A stretch of DNA of 64,000 bases from Mesostigma viride (taxonomy: Eukaryota > Streptophyta > Mesostigmatophyceae > Mesostigmatales > Mesostigmataceae): positions 396,242 to 460,241 of the forward strand of contig RPFO01000938.1 in assembly GCA_009746045.1 (NCBI GenBank), written 5' to 3'. This document shows, one piece after another, positions 10,535 through 19,668 of this stretch. The notes below the pieces were generated by a model that ran no database searches, was not told the DNA's origin, and saw nothing but the letters and a program-made list of their open reading frames with translations. A program made the position numbers and the translations under genes. How positions within the stretch are numbered: position 1 is the first letter of the stretch; each line of letters opens with the position of its first letter.

Positions 10535-12617
10535 TGCAAGAATCCAGCCTGAAATGAGTTCATTTGTTCACTGTTCATATTTGTTTCATGTAAGAAAAGG
10601 GGGAAAATGACGAAAAACTGCACATGTATGCGGTCAAATGTCACCATTTGAGCTCAGAATGAGCCCAATTTTTGTGGGTGGTCTATTTTCATGGTCTAGA
10701 TGCTGCCTGCAAGAATCCAGCCTGATATGAGTTCATTTGTTCACTATTCATATTTGTTTCATGTAAGAAAAGGGGGAAAATGACGAAAAACTGCACATGT
10801 ATGCGGTCACATGTCACCATTTGAGCTCAGAATGAGCCCAATTTTTGTGGGTGGTCTATTTTCATGGTCTAGATGCTGCCTGCAAGAACCCAGCCTGATA
10901 TGAGTTCATTTGTTCACTGTTCATATTTGTTTCATGTAAGAAAAGGGGGAAAATGACGAAAAACTGCACATGTATGCTGTCACATGTCACCATTTGAGCT
11001 CAGAATGAGCCCAATTTTTGTGGGTGGTCTATTTTCATGGTCTAGATGCTGCCTGCAAGAACCCAGCCTGATACGAGTTCATTTGTCCACTGTTCATATT
11101 TGTTTCATGTAAGAAAAGGGGGAAAATGACGAAAAACTGCACATGTATGCTGTCACATGTCACCATTTGAGCTCAGAATGAGCCCAATTTTTGTGGGTGG
11201 TCTATTTTCATGGTCTAGATGCTGCCTGCAAGAATCCAGCCTGATATGAGTTCATTTGTCACTATTCATATTTGTTTCATGTAAGAAAAGGGGGAAAATG
11301 ACGAAAAACTGCACATGTATGCGTCAATGTCACCATTTGAGCTCAGAATGAGCCCAATTTTTGTGGGTGGTCTATTTTCATGGTCTAATGCTGCCTGCAA
11401 GAATCCAGCCTGATATGAGTTCATTTGTTCACTGTTCATATTTGTTTCATGTAAGAAAAGGGGGAAAATGACGAAAAACTGCACATGTATGCTGTCACAT
11501 GTCACCATTTGAGCTCAGAATGAGCCCAATTTTCGTGGGTGGTCTATTTTCATGGTATAATGCTGCCTGCAAGAATCCAGCCTGATATGAGTTCATTTGT
11601 TCACTATTCATATTTGTTTCATGTAAGAAAAGGGGGAAAATGACGAAAAACTGCACATGTATGCGGTCAATGTCACCATTTGAGCTCAGAATGAGCCCAA
11701 TTTTTGTGGGTGGTCTATTTTCATGGTCTAGATGCTGCCTGCAAGAACCCAGCCTGATATGAGTTCATTTGTTCACTGTTCATATTTGTTTCATGTAAGA
11801 AAAGGGGGAAAATGACGAAAAACTGCACATGTATGCTGTCACATGTCACCATTTGAGCTCAGAATGAGCCCAATTTTCGTGGGTGGTCTATTTTCATGGT
11901 ATAAATGCTGCCTGCAAGAATCCAGCCTGATATGAGTTCATTTGTTCACTATTCATATTTGTTTCATGTAAGAAAAGGGGGAAAATGACGAAAAACTGCA
12001 CATGTATGCTGTCACATGTCACCATTTGAGCTCAGAATGAGCCCAATTTTCGTGGGTGGTCTATTTTCATGGTATAAATGCTGCCTGCAAGAATCCAGCC
12101 TGAAATGAGTTCGTTTGTTCACTGTTCATATTTGTTGCATGTAAGAAAAGGGGGAAAATGACGAAAAACTGCACATGTATGCTGTCACATGTCACCATTT
12201 GAGCTCAGAATGAGCCCAATTTTTGTGGGTGGTCTATTTTCATGGTCTACATGCTGCCTGCAAGAATCCAGCCTGATATGAGTTCATTTGTCCACTATTC
12301 ATATTTGTTGCATGTAAGAAAAGGGGGAAAATGACGAAAAACTGCACATGTATGCTGTCACATGTCACCATTTGAGCTCAGAATGAGCCCAATTTTTGTG
12401 GGTGGTCTATTTTCATGGTCTACATGCTGCCTGCAACAGTCCAGCCTGAAATGAGTTCATTTGTCCACTATTCATATTTGTTTCATGTAAGAAAAGGGGG
12501 AAAATGACGAAAAACTGCACATGTATGCTGTCACATGTCACCATTTGAGCTCAGAATGAGCCCAATTTTCGTGGGTGGTCTATTTTCATGGTCTACATGC
12601 TGCCTGCAACAGTCCAG
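10535..12617 (-). repeat. Right arm tandem array, ~173-bp unit, about 12 copies
   Basis: This is the reverse-complement counterpart of the left array (TGCCTGCAAGAATCCAGCC ... GGTCTATTTTCATGGT). It has twice as many units as the left arm. Some units have lost one to three bases (for example 11259, 11322, 11390). Confidence 0.9.
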
Positions 12618-12702
12618 CTTTAGGTACCCTCAGATCTGAAAGATTTTATTTTTACTCATTTGAAGACTTGTGAAATTGAGCAAACACCTATGAATCCCCT
12701 CC

Positions 12703-13429
12703 TGGCGTTGGGTAGTAGTGCCATGCATTGTGGTACCGACCCAACGTTGCTGTGGGAGTTCCTTTGAACCGGCCTGAGTTACTGGATGTGCCCTAGCAAC
12801 CACCACCATTAGGGAGGACAGTCAATACTTGCTGACCCACATTTGCTTGACATGTCAATATGTAACAACCAACTCTGACTTGTTGTTACATCCTGATTTT
12901 TGTAATAGTTTGGGATTTTAGTTGAGGCCTTTTGGACAAGTATTGAGCTAGCTATGAGGTTTCCTATAACAGTGCAGGGATATTTGGAGACCTGGACTAA
13001 ATGAGTTTGTCAACTGACTTGTTTAGACCCTCATTGGTCGTGGCCTGATCCACGTGGGTTATTAGTTGGTCGGTTCTGGGCACCAAGTCTTACATGATCC
13101 TTGAAAGGACTCCAGTGCTTATCGAGATTCGGTGATTCCACGTCTGGATTCTGCCAGGCTGGTTTGTGTGCTCTTCTGTTACGTGTCTAGTTAGAGGGAC
13201 GAAAGAATCTTACCTTGTGATGCTGTAACCTGATTGGTCCATTTCAGGCTAACGTTGGAGCATGCATGCTCGACATGCACGTTGATATTAGGACGTGTGG
13301 GTTGCCATTGCTGGAACGTTTGTTGTGATCTAATCTAGATAACATGGTATATAATAATGTTAAGCTTTATTTATCCATCCTCAAAGCCTCTTGCTCGTTG
13401 ACCACTTTCAGTTCCACAGACGTAGTCAA
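12703..13429. other. Unassigned, AT-rich sequence
   Basis: No gene, tail or known repeat is recognised here. Confidence 0.4.
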
Positions 13430-13445
13430 GGATATTACTTGTCTA

Positions 13446-13650
13446 GCGTGATAGACGATGAGGGTGCAGGTGCCCTGGTGCACCTATCTAGAGCAGGGGT
13501 AGCTTGTAAACATTCCCACCCTTGCATGAAGTATAGCCTAGAATGTATTAAAAGCCATATGCCCCTTCTCAGGGCTGTGTGCTACATCTACTCCCAACGG
13601 AGTGATGTTGATAATTAATTAATTAATTAATTAATTAATTACTTGTCTAA
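13446..13650 (+). mobile_element. T1 LINE 3' end, plus strand
   Basis: About 165 bp of T1 3' UTR with hairpin ACTCCCAACGGAGT is followed by a TTAA tail (about 13612-13650). GGATATTACTTGTCTA occurs at about 13430 and again at about 13661, a probable target-site duplication complicated by a second short duplication. Confidence 0.6.
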
Positions 13651-13672
13651 CTTACTGAGAGGATATTACTTG

Positions 13673-13800
13673 TCTAACTTGCGGCAGTGAGAGAAGCTAG
13701 GGCGCCCTCCCTCCTTCTCGCTGTGTATATAGGGTTGAAGGTTCCTTTACTCTGTATTGGCACCCACGTGACGCAGTCACGTGCTTATTAATTATTAATC
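13673..13800 (+). mobile_element. T5 LINE 3' end, plus strand
   Basis: This 3' end matches the one at 31905-32038 (GCGGCAGTGAGAGAAGCTAG ... CACGTGACGCAGTCACGTG plus TTA/TTAA tail). ACTTACTGAGA before and after it is the likely TSD. Confidence 0.65.
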
Positions 13801-13819
13801 AATTAACTTACTGAGATAA

Positions 13820-14021
13820 AAAAATTAAATTAAATTATAGCATGCCTCCGTACGTGGGAAGATCGTGTAGCACATATTCCATGATGGATGGGGTGGAGGA
13901 AGCCGCGTGATCGAACTATCCTAACTCTAAGCTATCTAGCCGGAAAAATCCTAACTACACTACTCATCAAAACGCCTCCTCCGCTTGGGGGGAGGGGGCT
14001 TGCCCACAGGGTCGGGCGTGT
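13820..14021 (-). mobile_element. T3 LINE 3' end with ORF2 C-terminal codons
   Basis: It is flanked by ACTGAGATAA at 13810-13819 and 14022-14031. Read in reverse, it holds the last codons of ORF2 (proline- and arginine-rich end), a short 3' UTR, a mutated T3 hairpin and a TTTAA-type tail. Confidence 0.75.
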
Positions 14022-14065
14022 ACTGAGATAACTAGAGACAATTATATTTCTAGTGATCAACGCAT

Positions 14066-14100
14066 CTCTCGATTTCTGGCCTGCGCTGGTTGTCTCCTTG
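14066..14100 (+). mobile_element. Family C 35-bp micro-insertion with TSD
   Basis: The insert ends in CTGGTTGTCTCCTTG. TGATCAACGCAT occurs at 14054-14065 and 14109-14120, and the duplication extends to ATATTTCT on the other side of a 2-nt gap. Confidence 0.75.
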
Positions 14101-14244
14101 ATATTTCTTGATCAACGCATTGCGGTCCAATGTGGTGTGAGCAATTTTTTGTTAAGCCGCGGTATGATTGTGTGCACAAGTTTAATTAATCAACCCCGAT
14201 GGATTCGATTGACTAGATTAAGTGAGACAACTATGCATGCCTGA

Positions 14245-14330
14245 AGATGTATTAATTAAGTAACTAATTAAAATCGTGCTAGCTCCCGTTGGGGAGTCAT
14301 GGAGCATTAATCGCGACAGATGGAGATGGA
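14245..14330 (-). mobile_element. T4 LINE 3' end, short minus copy
   Basis: A TTAA-type tail (about 14250-14272) is followed by CGTGCTAGCTCCCGTTGGGGAG, the T4 hairpin, and about 25 bp more. No TSD was identified. Confidence 0.5.
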
Positions 14331-14436
14331 TGGATGGATGGATGGACGGACGGACGGACGGACGGACGGACGGACGGACGGACGGACGGACGGACGGACG
14401 GACGGACGGACGGACGGACGGACGGACGGACGGACT
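14325..14436. repeat. (GGAC)n microsatellite
   Basis: GGAT repeats pass into about 24 perfect GGAC repeats. Confidence 0.95.
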
Positions 14437-16101
14437 AGCTTGAGTGTGCCAGACCCTAGGAGTCTTGCCTATATATATACTCACTAGTAGATATGCTCTA
14501 GTTGTCTCACATCACTGTCTCACTTAATAATTAATATGTGCGAATGCACGTAGTTTCACAATAATGACCAACTAGTGGCTGGGAGTACCTGTTCACGTGC
14601 CCCGTTGAGGGCTTATATATATCGTCGAGGCAAGAAGCAACCATTTATCAAGGAAACAATGCAACAACCAGCGCAGGCCAGATAATTTATACCAAGTCCT
14701 GAATTTGCATGATTTTTCAATTGCTCCTTATCCAATCACAATTTACAACACATACGCATGACTAATAGAGCTTTGTGTGCTACAACGCAGACAGTTCTGG
14801 CGCTCCCGGTCGTCATCTTGCCGACGCCGGGCCACTGCCGTCGTCACCCGGCACCCCTCACCCGACCCCACTGCACAGCACAAACCTGCTTCCTAGAATT
14901 GGCCTGCAGCCGAGGAGGGCGCCAATGCCGTGTGGAAACTCATGATGTGAACGGCATGTGGTCAGTGGTCACAAGCGCCAAGGACACCTAGTGGCCTTTA
15001 CCTGCCCCAAACCACAACATCCCAAGCATGCCTTTACCTACGGAGCAGCTGATCCTGAAGTGGCAATCCCGCCCTTACGACACATAACACCGACCATGGG
15101 ACCTGCGTCCTGCAATAAAATATTTGCCTAAATATCGTCGTCTTGTGCCCGCACGTCCATGGAGGTTGAAATTACTTATCAACAAGCGAATATAATCAAT
15201 GAGGCATGAAAATTGTTGCGCACAACCCGCCGGATTCCCTCCACAGCACAGCCGAAGGAACCAATCTAACAGCCCTGCTTTCTTGACTAGTTTGTCCTAC
15301 CAGCTACCACCGCAACGCAATACTAATTCGGCCGTTGATCGACATTTCCCCAGCCTACTTGACTGGCACATACGCCGCTAAATTCTTTCGGTCCGTCGAT
15401 TCTTTTGGTGTGGAGTTGAATGTATTATATACTAGGCCAAAGCCCCCCTGCGGCTCGCGCCCTGGCCATGGTGAAATTGGTGATGGACTTCGTTTTCTGC
15501 CTTCCATGAGTTCCATCCTGCGGCGAGGCTCCGCTTGGCAGTTGACGCGCCATCATTTTCTTCTGTCATTTGTACTTACGCACCACAAATTTACGCGCCG
15601 GGGCGCGTGCGATCGATACAGTAGACTTAGCAGTTCGAACAGGCATGTGCGTAGGTGCCCTCAGTAGTATGAGCCAGTAGGCTGCGCTGTCCGTTCGTTT
15701 CGTCCCTGATCACTTTGTTTCCGGCTCATGCCACCGCGTCTGCAAGCGTTACCCGTATTCGTAATCGCCTCATACCGTTCCTTTCGCAAGCGTTACCCGT
15801 ATTTATCGACGCGTACCGTAGCCTAGCGTCACCCGTCACCCGTCACCGGGTGTTGCCAACACCGGGTGTGATTTCCAAAACCCCGCTTGTGTGATTTCCA
15901 AAAAGGCAAAAACACCTCTTGCGGTCTTGCCCCATACGTAGTTACGTACATATATACTAATTCTCTAATTTACGTAGCATGCTCCAGCATAATATGGATC
16001 CAGGATGGATCCACTAGGTATTCATAACCATAACCCTGTCGGACCACCGGCGCGGGAATAAACTCAACTCAACTCCGGCTCGACCCAGAGCAATAATTTA
16101 C
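14437..16101. other. Unassigned sequence
   Basis: No gene model is supported. At 14655-14682 there is a partial match to the family C end (ACAACCAGCGCAGGCCAG). At 15825-15850 there are three CGTCACC units. This stretch would hold the downstream exons of the candidate gene starting at 16179, but none could be recognised. Confidence 0.35.
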
Positions 16102-16179
16102 CTGGGCAGCATCCAGCATATTCATGACACGATCGGCATGGCCACTAGGTGAAACCAAGTTGACAAATGCGGACGCCAT
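16102..16179 (-). CDS. Candidate first coding exon, 26 codons
   Basis: On the minus strand, AAAATGGCG begins a frame reading MASAFVNLVSPSGH... for exactly 26 codons. It ends at a good 5' splice site (CCCAG before GTAAATT). The start context and exon-like composition are the only support. I found no convincing next exon and do not recognise the protein. It may be a real gene broken by insertions, or chance. Confidence 0.25.
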
Positions 16180-17300
16180 TTTGATTGTTCAACGAGAATT
16201 ACCATGTTTTAATGACCAGTGCGCAGCATAAATATCGAGAACAAGCTTGCTGGGAACAAACTGCAATTAGCAGGCGCGAATGCTTCATAATACTAGTAGA
16301 CTTGTATTTGGTACGTCAACACTGACTTGGGTTAATACACACGACAGAAGAATTCGTGGTTTCAGCGCATCTGTAATCCATGGTGATCATTTTACATCGC
16401 GACAGCTTGCCCCGGGAAATCACGCTTCGTTCCCTCCCTCCCCCCGTCCCTCCCGCCGAATCTCCCCCCGTCCACCAGCTTCTTTCGTTGTGACGTTGAC
16501 GAACATCCCAGCTGTCGATGTGCTTGTTTGAGTGCAGCTGATGGCATGCGGCGTTTGCCCTGAAAGCGGCGATGTTCGGCCGCTGCATCTAGGGCTAAGA
16601 ATGAGAGAACGCGTGGTCGAGTTCCCGTAGTCACCCGTTGGTTGCCTGTGGACATTCCGCTGTCCTCCTTCCGTTCCGCTGGGGCGAGACTAACGCCCAA
16701 TCCGGTTGACTTCTCCTTAAAAAACCATTGCTAGGTACGCCTAGTTTGTGTATCTATTTGTGATATCTTCGTTCCTCGTAGCATGCACGATCACATGCCT
16801 GCAAGTTGCTCGGACTTGGGCCATGCGTTGATGCCAGCTGCCCGCTAGTGCCTCGTTTGTTTGTAAGCGTGACGACTGTTTGACTAAGACGGCGTGCGGA
16901 TTTACTCTGTTTTTTCAATGCATTCAGCAGACAATTTGTTCCGGGAATTCTTAACAGGTAGTTACCTAAGCCGTGGTGATTCGCAGTCGACATGTCATTG
17001 CGCATGAATGGACTTGCATGGATTTTTGCAAAGTTATTATTAGTGACATCAAATGTTTGCTTCTGGCATGTCTGTGCAATGTGCTTGTGTCCCCCTTCAT
17101 GTTGAAACTAAGAGGGGTTGTAGGCGCATTGTCATGGCACATGAGATGACGCACGTGATGACACACGATGACTGCAACTCCTACCGATTCCATAACCTGC
17201 CCGTTGGTAACAGTCCTTCCGTTGTTTGGAGGACCCCTTTTGGCAAGATGTTTTCCAGATTGCAAGCACTCCTGTTACATAATGGCGCTATATAGCAGTA
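16180..17300. other. Unassigned sequence
   Basis: Short overlapping frames are present on both strands, without a recognised domain. Confidence 0.35.
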
Positions 17301-17307
17301 CACTCAT

Positions 17308-18186
17308 CTGTCTCATCGATCTCATCGATCTCATCGATCTCATCGATCTCATCGATCTCATCGATCTCATCGATCTCATCGATCTCATCGATCTCATCCA
17401 TCTCATTTATCTCATCGATCTCATCCATCTCATTTATCTCATCGATCTCATCGATCTCATCGATCTCATCGACCTCATCGATCTCATCGATCTCATCGAT
17501 CTCATCGATCTCATCGATCTCATCGATCTCATCGATCTCATCGATCTCATCGATCTCATCGATCTCATCGATCTCATCGATCTCATCGATCTCATCGATC
17601 TCATCGATCTCATCGATCTCATCGATCTCATCGATCTCGTCGATCTCATCGATCTCATCGATCGATCTCATCGATCTCATCGATCTCATCGATCTCATCG
17701 ATCTCATCGATCTCATCGATCTCATCGATCTGACCTATCTCACCCATCTCATCTATCTCATCTATCTCATCTATCTCACCTATCTCATCCATCTCATCGA
17801 TCTCATCTGTCTCACCCATCTCATCCTTCTCATCGATCTCATCGATCTCATCGATCTCATCGATCTCATCGATCTCATCGATCTCATCGATCTCATCGAT
17901 CTCATCGATCTCATCGATCTCATCGATCTCATCGATCGATCTCATCGATCTCATCAATCTCATCGATCTCATCGATCTCATCGATCTCATCGATCTCATC
18001 GATCTCATCGATCTCATCGATCTCATCGATCTCATCGATCTCATCGATCTCATCGATCTCATCGATCTCATCGATCTGATCTATCTCACCCATCTCATCT
18101 ATCTCATCTATCTCATCTATCTCACCTATCTCATCCATCTCATCCATCTCATCTGTCTCACCCATCTCATCCTTCTCATCTATCTA
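17308..18186. repeat. 9-bp (ATCGATCTC)n satellite, about 0.9 kb
   Basis: Nearly perfect ATCGATCTC units run for 880 bp. Two blocks of variant units (ATCTATCTC, ACCCATCTC and similar; 17728-17828 and 18077-18186) are almost the same as each other, so a block of about 340 bp was itself duplicated. All long frames here are repeat artefacts. Confidence 0.95.
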
Positions 18187-18196
18187 GCAATACACT

Positions 18197-18209
18197 AGTT
18201 GTCTCCTTG
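18197..18209 (+). mobile_element. Family C 13-bp micro-insertion with TSD
   Basis: AGTTGTCTCCTTG lies between ATACACT at 18190-18196 and ATACACT at 18210-18216. The insert is the last 12 nt of family C plus one base. Confidence 0.6.
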
Positions 18210-18216
18210 ATACACT

Positions 18217-19668
18217 CTCTGTTGTTCGCTGATGCTCCACAAGAACACCTTTCTGTTGCGTTATCTTCTTAGTATCTATTTCGTTATCGTGGTCGTTTGA
18301 TAGGATTCTGCTTTCGTGCATGTCGAGGACTGCTGCCATCCCAGTCATCCCTCCGAATAACCCTCCCTATTTGCCCTCCCTACATAGCCTCCCTATGTTG
18401 CCTGCCTATGTGGCCTGGTAGCGGGGGAACCTGGTTGCAAGCCCTCAGTTCTTCTCGTTGTGTGCAAGGGCTCAATAGAACCCTCACCAGTATAGTGCAA
18501 GAGTACCAGTTGACTCCGTTAACTGGTACCACGTGTGCAGGCTGTGCGTTTTCTGTTGTATATATTTTAAATATATATTTAAAACATTTTATTTTAGTTT
18601 TAAGATAGTAATACAGATGAACCAAAAGCTATGCGTTTCGTTTCATTTTCAAAGCCATTTTATTTCCAAAGTCTTCCCTTGCCTTCGTAGCCCCACAGCC
18701 ATCACCATGCAATGCTCACGGCCTGGGATCCTCATGGGAGACCTCTGCCATCTGCACCCACGTTGACGCGGAGCCGTCTCACGCAAGGGGACGATCCGTA
18801 AGGCAGTAGACTTGCATGCTCTTTGGAGGCGTTGTCGTCGCATGCTAATTGGACGCACAAAGGCATACCATACTGCCCCCCGTCGCTTACACAGCCACAA
18901 CCCCGTCTTCCGCCCCAGCGCACACAAGCCCGTCTTCCACCTAAGCTTACAAACCACAACATTTCCTGCATCACCGTTTTTCGCATGGGCGTCTATCTCC
19001 GTACCAGGGTGTGAACAGGGAGCACATGCACATGCGTGTGTGTCACGCGAGGTATAATCAACCTGCCAGATATTTTGAACATGCAAGGTATTATCAAAAT
19101 GCGAGGTATTGTCGACATGCCAGGCATTATTAACATGGAGCACATATATTGGAGGTCTGCCTTGTGAGGCATCCCAACACATATCATCTGCGTACCGAAA
19201 TGCTGAGTTCATCCCTCACCTGCCCTCCATCTGCCCCTTACCTGTCTCTTACCTGCCCGTATTATGCCCCTATCTGGCCCTCATCTGCTCCTTATACGCC
19301 CCTTTTCTGCCCCTTAATAATCATGTAGAGTGCCCCTTACTTGTCCCTCATCCGGCCCTTGTCTGCCCCGCATCCATCCCTGATCCCTACTCCACCGTAT
19401 CCCTCCATAATCATATATCCATATCATCATATACATGTCCCCCCCTTCCCTGTGCATGCGCTTCCCTACGCCCCCCCCCCACCCCCCCACCCCACCCCAC
19501 CCCCCCACCCCCCACCCCCCGACCCTCACCCCCCAGTAGCAGCTATATATCAAGGAGACAACCATATAGCGCGTATACCCCCCATCCCACCCGCGTCACG
19601 CCAACCTGCCGCGCCGCCGGCGCTCCGGTGCGGCGCCTCCCTCCCCCCGGCCCCCCTAGCCAGGGTCC
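18217..19668. promoter_or_regulatory. Upstream region of the exonuclease-fold gene
   Basis: The last 450 bp before the start codon are strongly pyrimidine-rich (19200-19530), with C tracts of 8-10. I saw no defined promoter motif. A CAAGGAGACAAC sequence at 19551-19562, between TATATAT and CATATAG, is a possible family C micro-insertion. Nothing else is recognised between 18217 and 19200. Confidence 0.3.

Larger units (their letters stand above)
5158..12702. mobile_element. Large TIR element with inverted satellite arms
   Basis: The outer ends are inverted copies: GGAGGGGATTCATAAGTG at 5158 and its near-exact reverse complement ending at 12702, with similarity continuing through GTTTGCTCAATTTCA. 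Inside each end lies an array of ~173-bp repeats in opposite orientation (6 units left, about 12 right). These are followed by a matching inverted segment (6298-6410 versus 10427-10531) containing ACTGGTTACGATTTGTAGT. The centre holds a piggyBac-like insertion, a 120-bp minisatellite and no identifiable transposase. No clear TSD is visible because the left flank is GCC repeat. The architecture suggests a foldback or long-TIR DNA transposon; its superfamily is unknown. Confidence 0.65.

Noticed and set aside
5266-12617. CRISPR-like array.
   Set aside because: Units are contiguous ~173-bp tandem repeats without unique spacers, in a eukaryotic context.
17168-18165. Asp-Leu-Ile and Arg-Ser-Met repeat 'proteins'.
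   Set aside because: Products of the 9-bp satellite.
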